Positions 9,356 to 17,488 of a DNA stretch of 64,000 nucleotides are shown here, piece by piece. The notes below the pieces were generated by a model. The model saw nothing but the letters and a program-made list of their open reading frames with translations, had not been told where the DNA came from and did no database searches. Origin of the DNA: Inquilinus sp042743185 (lineage in GTDB: Bacteria; Pseudomonadota; Alphaproteobacteria; DSM-16000; Inquilinaceae). The translations under genes were made by a program, and so were the position numbers. Each line of letters starts with the position of its first letter. The first letter of the stretch is position 1. The stretch spans positions 9,712-73,711 of the forward strand of contig NZ_JBHYMS010000040.1 in NCBI RefSeq assembly GCF_042743185.1, read 5' to 3'.

Positions 9356-10754
9356 GATGCTGGCCCTCGGCGTCGATGCGGCCGAAGCCGTGGGCGCCGA
9401 AGAAGTCGCGCTGGCCCTGGGTCAGGTCGGCGGTCGAGCGCGGCTGGCGCAGCGCCAGCCAGCGCGAGGTCGCGGCCGACAGGGCCGGCACCGCATGGCC
9501 GTGGCGGAAGGCCTCGGCCACCACCTCCGGCAGCGCACCGGCGGCGCCCTCGAACAGCGGCGTCAGGCCCGGGGCCAGCACCAGGGATTCGATGTCCGGC
9601 GTCTGGTCGTAGGCCGAGGCGATGCGGTCCAAGAGGGTCGAGCGGATGATGCAGCCGGCGCGCCAGATCCGGGCGACCTCGGCCAGCGGCAGCTTCCAGC
9701 CATATTCGCGCGAGGCCGCCGACATGATGGCGAAGCCCTCGGTGTAGGCCAGGATCTTGCCGGCCAAGAGGGCCTTCTCCAGCAGGTCGATCGCCGCCTC
9801 GCGGCTGCCGCCCAGCGTCAGCTTCTGCGCCGCGCCCGGAAAGCGCTCCGACAGGGTCTTGCGCAGGGCGCGCTCGGCCGAGACGCCGCGCGCCTCCACA
9901 GCCGCGGTGATCGAGGAGGCGGGGGCGCCGAGCGCCAGCGCCTCGATCGCCGACCAGCGGCCGGTGCCCTTCTGGCCGGCGCTGTCGACGATGACGTCGA
10001 CCAGCGGCTTGCCGGTCTTGGGATCGGTGGTCTTCAGCACCGTGGCGGTGATGTCAACGAGGTAGGAGGACAGCGGGCCCTTCGACCAGCGCCCGAACAC
10101 GTCGCCGATCTCGGCCGGGGTCAGGCCCAGGCCGCGGCGCAGCAGGCCGTAGACCTCGCCGATCATCTGCATGTCGGCATATTCGATGCCGTTGTGGATG
10201 GTCTTGACGAAATGGCCGGCGCCGTCGGTGCCCAGCAAGGCGCAGCACGGCGTGCCCTCGAACTTGGCGGCGATGGCGTCGAAGATCTTCTCGACCCGGC
10301 CGTAGACCTCGGGCTTGCCGCCGACCATGATCGACGGGCCGTGGCGCGCCCCTTCCTCGCCGCCCGACACGCCGACGCCGAGATAGGCGAGGCCCGCCTT
10401 GTCCATGGCGCTCTCGCGCCGCACCGTGTCGTGGAAATTGGCGTTGCCGGCGTCGATCAGGGCGTCGCCCTTGTCCAGCAGCGGCTGCAGCCGGGCGGCG
10501 GTCTCGTCGACGGCGGCGCCGGCCTGCACCATCAGCAGGATGGCGCGGGGTTTACGCACCGCCGCCACCAGCTCCTCCGGCGTATGACAGGGGACCAGGC
10601 GGTCGGCCAGCGGGCCGGCCAGGGCCATCGCCTCGTCGGTCCTCTCGGTGCTGCGGTTGTAGAGCGCGACCCGGAAGCCCTTCTCCGCCATGTTGAAGGC
10701 GAGGTTCCGGCCCATGACGGCCAAGCCGACGACTGCGATATCCGCGCCGCTCAT
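9327..10754 (-). CDS. gnd: 6-phosphogluconate dehydrogenase, decarboxylating
   Basis: 475 residues, full length for the long (dimeric) Gnd class. N-terminal NADP-binding Rossmann fold with GLAVMGRNLAFN at residues 10-21 and NRST after strand 2, which favours NADP. Substrate and catalytic motifs: GVSGGEEGARHGPS near 127-140 and KTIHNGIEYADMQ near 180-193 with the catalytic Lys and Asn. It oxidises 6-phosphogluconate to ribulose 5-phosphate plus CO2 in the oxidative pentose phosphate path. No zwf or pgl is next to it. Confidence 0.96.
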   Translation of the reverse strand: MSGADIAVVGLAVMGRNLAFNMAEKGFRVALYNRSTERTDEAMALAGPLADRLVPCHTPEELVAAVRKPRAILLMVQAGAAVDETAARLQPLLDKGDALIDAGNANFHDTVRRESAMDKAGLAYLGVGVSGGEEGARHGPSIMVGGKPEVYGRVEKIFDAIAAKFEGTPCCALLGTDGAGHFVKTIHNGIEYADMQMIGEVYGLLRRGLGLTPAEIGDVFGRWSKGPLSSYLVDITATVLKTTDPKTGKPLVDVIVDSAGQKGTGRWSAIEALALGAPASSITAAVEARGVSAERALRKTLSERFPGAAQKLTLGGSREAAIDLLEKALLAGKILAYTEGFAIMSAASREYGWKLPLAEVARIWRAGCIIRSTLLDRIASAYDQTPDIESLVLAPGLTPLFEGAAGALPEVVAEAFRHGHAVPALSAATSRWLALRQPRSTADLTQGQRDFFGAHGFGRIDAEGQHHGPWSQSGG

Positions 10755-10852
10755 CTGATGCCTCTTCTCTGTCCGCTGATGACCAGACGGCCGATCGATG
10801 AGGCTATCGATAGTAGCCGATGACGTGCTTGTCCATGCCGGCGGCTAGGTTG

Positions 10853-11812
10853 TCAGACAAGATGCCGGCGCAGCGCCGTGACCACGTCGTCGCGGGCCTC
10901 GCGGGCGCGGGACAGCAGGCGGGTCTGGGCCAGGAAGCCGTGCGGCATGTCGGGATAGACCTTGAGGCTGTGCGGCGCGTCGATCCGGGTCAGCCGCTGG
11001 TCCAGGGCGAGCGTGTCGTCGAGCAGCGGGTCCAGCGCGGCGGCGAGCAGCAGCAGCGGCGGCAGCCCGCCGAGATCGGCGGTCAGCGGCGCCGCCTGGG
11101 GATCGTTGCGCAGCGCCGGGTCGGGCAGGTACTGGGCCCAGAACCAGTCCAGCTTGGCGGTCGACAGGCCATAGCGGCCGTCGCCGAAATCGCGGTGCGA
11201 CGGCGTGCCGTGGTCGGCCGACAGCATGCCGTAGACGATCGCGCCGAAGCGCGGCAGCGGCTCGCCCAGGTCGCGCAGCCGCAGCAGCGTGGCCAGCGCC
11301 AAGTTGCCGCCGGCGGAATCGCCGCCGATGCCGATCCGCCCGGCATCGATGCCCAGCGCCGCCGCGTTGGCGCGCAGCCAGCGCAACACGCCGACCGTCT
11401 GGTCGCGTGCGGTCGGGAACTTGTGCTCGGGCGCCAGGGCGTAGTCGAGGCCGACCACCACCACCCGGGCGTCGCGCGCCACCTCGCGTTTCCAGCGGTC
11501 CAGCGAGTCGATGCCGCCCAGGGCGAAGCCGCCGCCATGGGCGTGCAGATAGGCCGGCAGCGGCCCGGCTGCGTTGTCCGGATAGTACAGCCGCACCCGC
11601 ACCGGCACCGGCAGGTCGAGGACATGCTCCTCGACCCGGGCCAGCGGCGGGGCGTCCTGGTTCAGGAAGGCCTGCAGGGTCAGGGCGTGGCCGCGGGCCA
11701 CCACCACCGGCGTCGCCAGCACATCGGCCTGGACGATGCCGCTCTCGCGCAGCAGCGCCTGGGCGGCGATGAATTCGGGGGCGAGGCCCGGCGGGGTCAG
11801 GGCATCCGGCAT
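10853..11812 (-). CDS. alpha/beta hydrolase, hormone-sensitive lipase (HSL/family IV esterase) type
   Basis: 319 residues. Oxyanion motif HGGG at 92-95, nucleophile elbow GGDSAGG with Ser166, and the remaining triad members in ALDPLLDD (Asp) and MPHGF (His) near the C-terminus. No signal peptide, so a cytoplasmic carboxylesterase acting on short acyl or aryl esters is expected. It follows a candidate 50-residue ORF and an SDR on the same strand, which may form a small operon. Confidence 0.88.
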   Translation of the reverse strand: MPDALTPPGLAPEFIAAQALLRESGIVQADVLATPVVVARGHALTLQAFLNQDAPPLARVEEHVLDLPVPVRVRLYYPDNAAGPLPAYLHAHGGGFALGGIDSLDRWKREVARDARVVVVGLDYALAPEHKFPTARDQTVGVLRWLRANAAALGIDAGRIGIGGDSAGGNLALATLLRLRDLGEPLPRFGAIVYGMLSADHGTPSHRDFGDGRYGLSTAKLDWFWAQYLPDPALRNDPQAAPLTADLGGLPPLLLLAAALDPLLDDTLALDQRLTRIDAPHSLKVYPDMPHGFLAQTRLLSRAREARDDVVTALRRHLV

Positions 11813-11828
11813 GTCGTGACCTCGATCG

Positions 11829-11981
11829 TCAGCGGGGCAGGGGGCGCCGGACGAAGGCCCGGACCCGATCCAGCAGGCGTGGCCCGGCCGGCCGCGTCCG
11901 GCGCGGCGGCTCGGCTCGCTCTTCGGGCCCTTCGGGCAACCTGCTCTCCAGCGTGTGGATCAGCCAACCGATCGTGTCCAT
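11829..11981 (-). CDS. candidate small protein (50 aa) between SDR and esterase
   Basis: An open frame starting at ATG 11981 encodes 50 residues (MDTIGWLIHTLESRLPEGPEE..., then an Arg/Pro-rich tail ending RRPLPR). A good ribosome site, GGAGGG, lies 3 bases before the ATG, and the ORF ends 17 bases before the esterase start. The first 14 residues could form an amphipathic helix and the tail is strongly basic. I do not recognise a family. It fills an otherwise unexplained 190-base gap in a same-strand series. Confidence 0.45.
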   Translation of the reverse strand: MDTIGWLIHTLESRLPEGPEERAEPPRRTRPAGPRLLDRVRAFVRRPLPR

Positions 11982-12003
11982 GGGCCCTCCGCTCCGAAAG
12001 AGG

Positions 12004-12708
12004 TCAGAAATTCTCGACCCAGGGCCGCAGCTCGATCTCCCAGCTCCAGGCGCTGCGCGGCTGGCGCAGCAGGTCGAGATAGCTCTGGGCGATGGCGTCG
12101 GGGTCGAGAGTGCTGTCCGGCTTGGCGGGCGGGTCCTCGCGCCCGGCCTCGCGGATCTGGCCGTCGATCACGACATGGGCGACATGGATGCCCTGCGGCG
12201 CCAGCTCCCGCGCCATGCTCTGGGCCAGGCCGCGCAGCGCGAACTTGCCCATGGCGAAGGGGGCGGAGCGGGCATAGCCCTTGACGCTGGCCGAGGCGCC
12301 GGTGAACAGGATGGCGCCGCGGCCCTTCGCCAGCATCCGCCGGGCCGCCTGCTGCCCGACCAGGAAGCCGCCGAAGGCCGACACCGCCAGCACCCGCTGC
12401 ACCTCGGCCGGGTTCAAATCGGCCAGAGGGCCGCGCAGCCGGGCGCTGGCGTTGTAGACCACCACGTCCGGATCGCCGCCGAAGCGCTGCTGCACCGCGT
12501 CGAACAGCCCGGCCACCGCCTGGGCGTCCGACGCGTCGGCGGCGAAGGCAGCGGCGCCGGTCTCCTCCAGCAGCGGCTTCAGCTTGTCGGTATTGCGCGC
12601 GGCGACGGCGACGCGCATGCCCTGGCGGCTCAGCAGCCGGGTCAGCGAGGCGCTGAGCCCGCTGCCGGTGCCGACGATCAGGGCGGTCTTGTAGCTCTCG
12701 CGGCTCAT
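12004..12708 (-). CDS. SDR family NAD(P)-binding protein lacking the catalytic Tyr
   Basis: 234 residues. Rossmann start ALIVGTGSGLSASL near residues 9-22 (a variant of TGxxxGxG), ARN after strand 2, VVYNASAR near 85 in place of NNAG, and a Ser-containing GASASV near 138. The active-site YxxxK is replaced: the aligned segment reads APFAMGKFAL (about 146-155), so Phe stands where Tyr should be while Lys is kept. Related proteins with F/G changes here exist, so it may be a distinct subclass. Catalysis as a classical dehydrogenase is doubtful. Upstream of the 50-residue ORF and esterase. Confidence 0.82.
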   Translation of the reverse strand: MSRESYKTALIVGTGSGLSASLTRLLSRQGMRVAVAARNTDKLKPLLEETGAAAFAADASDAQAVAGLFDAVQQRFGGDPDVVVYNASARLRGPLADLNPAEVQRVLAVSAFGGFLVGQQAARRMLAKGRGAILFTGASASVKGYARSAPFAMGKFALRGLAQSMARELAPQGIHVAHVVIDGQIREAGREDPPAKPDSTLDPDAIAQSYLDLLRQPRSAWSWEIELRPWVENF

Positions 12709-12794
12709 GGCTGTCCTCAGGACCGGGTTGGCTGCGCCGGGTGCGCCCCTGTCCTATCATGTCGTCGGCAGGTTCCCCAGCCGCAAGGCGTGCG

Positions 12795-13370
12795 TCAGCC
12801 CGGCCGGCGGATCGCGCCATAGGCGCCGCGCCAGTACAGCAGCGGATCGGTGCCGGGTGCGCCCCGGGCGTCGCCGGCTCCGTGCAGCGCCTGCACCCGG
12901 CCGATCAGGATATCGTGGGAGTGGCGCTGGATCCGTTCCTCCAGCGTGCAGTCGAAGGCGACCAGCGCATCGGCCAGGATCGGCGCGCCGCTGGCCAGCC
13001 GGATCCAGCGGGCGCCGGCGAAGCGCGCCTCGCCCTTCTCGCCGTTGCGGCCGGCGAAGCGGTCGGCGATCGGCTGCTGCGACGCCGCCAGCACGTTGAT
13101 GCCGAAATGCGCGTGCCGCACCAAAAGCGGCCAGGCCGAGGCCGAGCGGTTGACGCAGACCAGAACGGTCGGCGGGTCGGCCGACAGCGACACCACCGAG
13201 GTCGCGGTCAGGCCGTTGCGCTCCGCCCCCAGCCCGGCGGTGACGATGCTGACCGCCCCGGCCAGGTGGCGCATGGCGCCGCGGAAGGCGTCGTTGGTCA
13301 CCGGCGGCCGCGGCTCCTCCAGCGGCTCCAGGCCGGCGGCGGCGAAGGCGAGAAGGCTGTCGAGGCTCAT
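12795..13370 (-). CDS. flavin reductase family protein (FMN-binding split barrel)
   Basis: 191 residues, start ATG at 13370 overlapping the SsuA stop (ATGA). Typical features: FRGAMRHLAGAVSIVT, the RNGLTATSVVSLSADPPTVLVCVN block (about residues 50-75), GINVLAASQQ, and a C-terminal LLYWRGAYG. Such NAD(P)H:FMN reductases feed reduced FMN to two-component monooxygenases; being last in the operon with SsuD and an acyl-CoA-dehydrogenase-like flavoprotein, it most likely supplies FMNH2 for desulfonation, in the role of SsuE, though it is not an SsuE homologue. Confidence 0.88.
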   Translation of the reverse strand: MSLDSLLAFAAAGLEPLEEPRPPVTNDAFRGAMRHLAGAVSIVTAGLGAERNGLTATSVVSLSADPPTVLVCVNRSASAWPLLVRHAHFGINVLAASQQPIADRFAGRNGEKGEARFAGARWIRLASGAPILADALVAFDCTLEERIQRHSHDILIGRVQALHGAGDARGAPGTDPLLYWRGAYGAIRRPG

Positions 13371-14314
13371 TTCTTCGCCAGCTCCGCCAGCACCGGGTCG
13401 TTGAACGAGCGGTCGAGCACGGTGCCTGCGTCCAGCTGGGTCTGGATCAGCCCGGCGCGGAGATAGAGGTCGATGGTCTTCTGCTCGTCCGCCACCACGG
13501 CGCCGTCGATCGCCACCGGCCGCACGGCCTGGCGCGACAGGTACTGCAGCGCCACCTCCTGCGGCAGGCCGACCAGCTTGCTCCAGATCTCGGCATAGGC
13601 CGGATAGTTGCTGGTGCCCCAGTTGCGGGCCTTCGCCAGCCGGCCGACGAAATCCTGCAGCGCCGCGCGCTTGGCCTCGATCGCATCCGGCCGGGCGACC
13701 AGGAAGCTCAGGCCCGGCGTGATGCCGATGCCGGTGACGACGCGACGGGCGCCCTCCTGCAGCTCCAACTGCGAGGTATAGGGCTCCCAGGTCGACCAGC
13801 CGTCGATGGCGCCGCTTGACAGGGCGGCCTTGGCCTCGGCCGGCAGCAGGAAGACGATGGTGACCGCGTCCGGCTGCAGCCCGGCCTGCTCCAGCGCCGC
13901 CAGGATCAGCTGGTGGCCGATCGAGCCGCGGCCGGTGCCGACGGTCTTGCCGACCAGGTCCTGCAGGCCCTGCACCGGCGAGTCCTTGGGCACGACGATG
14001 GCCAGGCCGTCCTGCTTCGACCGGATCGCCGCGATCGCCTTCACCGGCACCCCCGCGGCGGCGGCGAAGGTGAAGGGCGCGTCGCCGACGCTGCCGGCAT
14101 CGATGGCGTCGGCGTTCAGCGCCTCCAGCAGCGGGGCTGCGGCCGGGAACTCGCTCCATTCGACCCGATAGGGCAGGTCGGACAGCACGCCGGCCGCCTC
14201 CATCACCGACCGGGCGTTGCCCTTCTGGTCGCCGACCCGCAGCACGGTCTCGGCGCTGGCCGCGCCGGTGACCGCCAGGGCCAGGGCGAGCCCGGCCAGG
14301 ATGCTCTTCATCAT
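13367..14314 (-). CDS. ssuA: aliphatic sulfonate ABC transporter substrate-binding protein
   Basis: 315 residues with a Sec signal (MMKSILAGLALALAVTGAASA, cleavage near 21). SsuA/TauA-type fold: LRVGDQKGN at the mature N-terminus, FPAAAPLLEALNADAIDAGSVGDAP (approximate 50-75), RGSIGHQLILAALEQAGL, AIDGWSTWEPYTS near 180. Preceded by a GAGG ribosome site; the ATG at 14311 is an equal alternative. Downstream of SsuD by 11 bases and overlapping the flavin reductase start, so it belongs to the ssu operon. Confidence 0.9.
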   Translation of the reverse strand: MMKSILAGLALALAVTGAASAETVLRVGDQKGNARSVMEAAGVLSDLPYRVEWSEFPAAAPLLEALNADAIDAGSVGDAPFTFAAAAGVPVKAIAAIRSKQDGLAIVVPKDSPVQGLQDLVGKTVGTGRGSIGHQLILAALEQAGLQPDAVTIVFLLPAEAKAALSSGAIDGWSTWEPYTSQLELQEGARRVVTGIGITPGLSFLVARPDAIEAKRAALQDFVGRLAKARNWGTSNYPAYAEIWSKLVGLPQEVALQYLSRQAVRPVAIDGAVVADEQKTIDLYLRAGLIQTQLDAGTVLDRSFNDPVLAELAKK

Positions 14315-14325
14315 GGAGCCTCGTC

Positions 14326-15417
14326 TCACTCGGCCGCCGTCGCATTGGCCCGGGCACGCTCGGCGACCAGCTTGCGGGTCAGCGGGATCAGCTCGCGGCC
14401 ATAGTCGATGGCGTCGTCCAGCGGGTCGAAGCCGCGGATCAGGAAGGTGGTGACGCCGAGGTCGTAATAGTCCAGCAGCGCGTCGGCCACCTGCTCCGGC
14501 GTGCCGACCAGGGCGGTCGAGTTGCCCTTGGCGCCGGTCAGGGCGGCGATGCCGGTCCACAGCCGCTTGTCCAGCCGCGGGCCCTGTGCGGCCGCGGCCA
14601 GCAGGCGTTGCGACCCGGAATTGGCGGGCTCGGCGGTGCGTTTGTAGCCGGTCTTGTCCTGCACCGCGCGCGCCTGCTCCAGGATCGCATCGGCGCGGGC
14701 CCAGGCCTTTTCCTCGGTCTCGGCCAGGATCGGCCGCAGCGACAGGCTGAAGCGCGGCTGCCGCCCGTGCTTCGCCGCCGCGGCCCGCACCCGTCCGGTC
14801 AGCTCGCGCACCTGGGCGTGGGTCTCGCCCCACAGCGCATAGATGTCGGCATGCCGGCCGGCCACCGCGATGGCGGCGTCCGAGGCGCCGCCGAAATAGA
14901 CCGGGATGTGCGGCGGCCGCACCGACTTGACGGTCGAGAAGCCGCGCTCGAAGCGGTAATGCGGGCCCTCATGGTCGAAGGGCGTGTCGCTGGTCCAGAT
15001 CCTGCGCAGGATGCCGAGATACTCGTCGGTGCGGGCGTAGCGCTCGTCCTTGGTCAGGAAGTCGCCGTCCTGGCGCAGCTCGGCGTCGTCGCCGCCGGTG
15101 ATGATGTGCACGGCGACGCGGCCGCCGGTCAGCTGGTCCAGCGTCGCGAACTGCCGCGCCGCCAGCGTCGGGGCGGTGAAGCCGGGCCGGTGGGCGATCA
15201 TCACGCCCAGCGTCTCGGTCACCGACGCGGCATGGCCGGCGATCAGGATGCTTTCCGGCGAGGTCGAGTGAAAGGCGACCAGGGCGCGGTCGAAGCCGGC
15301 GGCCTCGTGCGCCCGGGCGACGGTCTCGATATAGGGCACGTCGATCACCGGCCCGCTGGCGGGGCGGGTCTCGGAGAAGTCGCGGGTGCCGATGTAACCG
15401 ATGAATTCGACGCTCAT
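14326..15417 (-). CDS. ssuD: FMNH2-dependent alkanesulfonate monooxygenase-type LLM oxidoreductase
   Basis: 363 residues, close to SsuD (about 380). Luciferase-like TIM barrel with FIGYIGTRD at the start, GFDRALVAFHSTSPES near 41-56, MIAHRPGFTAPTLAARQFATLDQLTGGR near 73, HIITGG near 104, and PPHIPVYFGGASDAA near 167. With reduced flavin and O2 such enzymes cleave the C-S bond of sulfonates to release sulfite. Chain-length preference cannot be told. Operon context with SsuABC and a flavin reductase supports this role. Confidence 0.88.
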   Translation of the reverse strand: MSVEFIGYIGTRDFSETRPASGPVIDVPYIETVARAHEAAGFDRALVAFHSTSPESILIAGHAASVTETLGVMIAHRPGFTAPTLAARQFATLDQLTGGRVAVHIITGGDDAELRQDGDFLTKDERYARTDEYLGILRRIWTSDTPFDHEGPHYRFERGFSTVKSVRPPHIPVYFGGASDAAIAVAGRHADIYALWGETHAQVRELTGRVRAAAAKHGRQPRFSLSLRPILAETEEKAWARADAILEQARAVQDKTGYKRTAEPANSGSQRLLAAAAQGPRLDKRLWTGIAALTGAKGNSTALVGTPEQVADALLDYYDLGVTTFLIRGFDPLDDAIDYGRELIPLTRKLVAERARANATAAE

Positions 15418-15438
15418 GGCGAAATCCTCGAAGCGATG

Positions 15439-16629
15439 TCAAAGACCCAGGGCGAGGCGCCCCGCGGCGAGGCGAATGGAGTCGTCCTGCGGCGTGTGGA
15501 TGCGGGCGCACAGCACGTCGCGGTAATGCCGCTCCAGCGGGTTGGCGCGGGCCAGGCCGGGATTGCCGGTCAGCCGCACCGCGGCCTCGACCGCGGCGAT
15601 GGCGTTGCCGGTGACGGTCAGCTTGACGATGCCGCTCTCATTCGGCGTCGGGGGCCGGCCGTCGTCGACGTCGCGGGCGGCGCTGGCGAGCAGGCGGGCG
15701 TTGACGGCCAGCCGGGCCTCGATCTCGCCAACCGCGTCCTGCATCCGCGGCAGGGTGGACAAGGGCGCGCCGAGATTGGCCGGGGCCCGGGTCTTCAGGA
15801 AGCTCACGAACCAGTCGCGGGCGGCCCGGGCGATGCCGTCATAGAGCGCGCCGATCAGCACCGCGCCCCAGGCCGACTTCACCGGCTCCGGCATGCGCCA
15901 GGTCTCGGGCGGGCGCAGGTCGACCGAGTGATCCAGCGGCACCGCCACGTCCTGCAGGATCACGTCGTGGCTGTTGGTGGCGCGCATGCCGAGCTGGTCC
16001 CAGCTCTCGACAACCTGGATTCCGGGCGCCGATGCGGGCACCAGGATGGTGCCGATGCGCGGCTCGGCCTCGTCGGTCACGGCCCAGACCGCCAGCCAGG
16101 ACAGGACCGGGATGCCGGTCGAGAAGATCTTGTGGCCGGAGACGCGCCAGCCCTCCGGTGTGCGCCGTGCCACCGTCGCCGGCAGCCCACCGCGGGCCGG
16201 GGTGCCCAACTCCGGCTCGACCCGCAGCGCGTTGATCAGCGACACGCCGGCGGCGGCCTCGCGGCCCAGCCGCTCGGCCAGATGCGCCGGCCAGCCGCGC
16301 TCCTCCATCGAGGCGTGCTGCAGATACTGCATCGACAGCACCAGCGCGGTGGACGGCTCGCCCCGGGCGACGCCGCCGATCACCGTGGCCGCGTCCTGCA
16401 GCCCGCCGCCCAGCCCGCCGAAGCGCCGCGGCGTGACCAGGGCCAGCAGCCCGGCCTCGGCCAGCCGGTCGAAATTGGCGAAGGGGAAGGCGCCGCTGCG
16501 GTCGTGCTCCGCCGCCGTCCGGGCGAACTCCGCGGCCAGGACGGCCACGGTCTCCGCCAGGGTCGGCGGCGCCCCGGCACTATGCAGGGGGACGCTGCGC
16601 AGCGGCTGGTCGGACCGGGCCAAGACCAT
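15439..16629 (-). CDS. acyl-CoA dehydrogenase-like flavoprotein (SfnB/DszC type)
   Basis: 396 residues from the ATG at 16629, which lies 4 bases after the SsuB stop with TGAGG as ribosome site; an upstream start at 16662 would overlap SsuB. The acyl-CoA dehydrogenase fold is visible: N-terminal helical part, middle beta domain with GWRVSGHKIFSTG near 150-165, and C-terminal helices. Members within sulfonate operons (SfnB, DszC, dibenzothiophene monooxygenase) use reduced flavin for monooxygenation at sulfur and not CoA thioester oxidation. Position between SsuB and SsuD supports a sulfur acquisition role; the substrate is unknown. Confidence 0.82.
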   Translation of the reverse strand: MVLARSDQPLRSVPLHSAGAPPTLAETVAVLAAEFARTAAEHDRSGAFPFANFDRLAEAGLLALVTPRRFGGLGGGLQDAATVIGGVARGEPSTALVLSMQYLQHASMEERGWPAHLAERLGREAAAGVSLINALRVEPELGTPARGGLPATVARRTPEGWRVSGHKIFSTGIPVLSWLAVWAVTDEAEPRIGTILVPASAPGIQVVESWDQLGMRATNSHDVILQDVAVPLDHSVDLRPPETWRMPEPVKSAWGAVLIGALYDGIARAARDWFVSFLKTRAPANLGAPLSTLPRMQDAVGEIEARLAVNARLLASAARDVDDGRPPTPNESGIVKLTVTGNAIAAVEAAVRLTGNPGLARANPLERHYRDVLCARIHTPQDDSIRLAAGRLALGL

Positions 16630-16633
16630 GGCC

Positions 16634-17476
16634 TCAGGCCCCGGCCGGGGCGGGAACCGCATGGCCGGCAGGCACGGGCCGGCCGGCGGGGCGATGGGCG
16701 GCCGGGGCAGCCTCGCCCTCGAACTCGTCGACGCCGAGATCGGCCAGCAGCTTGGCCCGCAGGCGGATGAAGCCGGGGTCGCCGTGGCGGCGCGGCCGGT
16801 CCAGCGCGACCGGGATGTCGGTGGCGATCCGGCCCTCGGCCAGCACCAGAACCCGGTCGGCCAGCAAGAGGGCCTCGTCGACGTCGTGGGTGACCAGCAG
16901 CACCGCCGGGCGGTGCGCCTGCCACAGCGACCCGACCAGCCCCTGCATCTTCATCCGGGTCAGGGCGTCCAGCGCCGCGAAGGGCTCGTCCAGCAGCAAG
17001 AGGCGCGGCTCGCGCACCAGCGCCCGGGCCAGGGCCGTGCGCTGGGCCTCGCCGCCCGACAGGGTCAGCGGCCAGGCGTCGATCCGGTGCGACAGCCCGA
17101 CCTCCTGCAGCGCCGCGACGGCACGGTCGCGCGCATCCGATCCCTTCAGGCCCAGCGCGACGTTGCGCCAGACGCTCTTCCACGGCAGCAGCCGCGGCTC
17201 CTGGAACACCACGGTGCGCTCCGACGGCACGGTGACGGTGCCGGCCGGGGCGGGGTCCAGCCCCGCCAGGGTGCGCAGCAGCGTCGACTTGCCGGAGCCG
17301 CTGCGGCCCAAGAGAGCGACGAAGGCGCCGTCGGCGATGTCGAGGTCGAGATGGTCGAGGATGTTCGGGCCGCCGAAGGACCGGGTCAGGCCGCGGATGC
17401 GGACCACGTCGGGACGAACGGCGGCGTCTTCGGTGTCGGCCCGGTGGCGGGCGGCGGAGAGGGGCACGGGGCGCAT
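16634..17476 (-). CDS. ssuB: aliphatic sulfonate ABC transporter ATP-binding protein
   Basis: 280 residues. Walker A GRSGSGKST near 57, signature LSGGEAQRT near 138, Walker B LLLLDEPFAALD, H-switch VTHDVDEAL. This is the SsuB/TauB/NrtD class. An Ala/Pro-rich C-terminal tail of about 30 residues is not part of the core fold. Lies 12 bases downstream of the permease. It is the only sulfonate-type ATPase in the region although four SsuA-like receptors are present. Confidence 0.92.
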   Translation of the reverse strand: MRPVPLSAARHRADTEDAAVRPDVVRIRGLTRSFGGPNILDHLDLDIADGAFVALLGRSGSGKSTLLRTLAGLDPAPAGTVTVPSERTVVFQEPRLLPWKSVWRNVALGLKGSDARDRAVAALQEVGLSHRIDAWPLTLSGGEAQRTALARALVREPRLLLLDEPFAALDALTRMKMQGLVGSLWQAHRPAVLLVTHDVDEALLLADRVLVLAEGRIATDIPVALDRPRRHGDPGFIRLRAKLLADLGVDEFEGEAAPAAHRPAGRPVPAGHAVPAPAGA

Positions 17477-17488
17477 CCTTTACGAAGC

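Noticed and set aside
14608..16770. A 720-codon + frame opposite ssuD and the flavoprotein gene
   Set aside because: Same bias effect. Both opposing genes have recognisable motifs and operon spacing.
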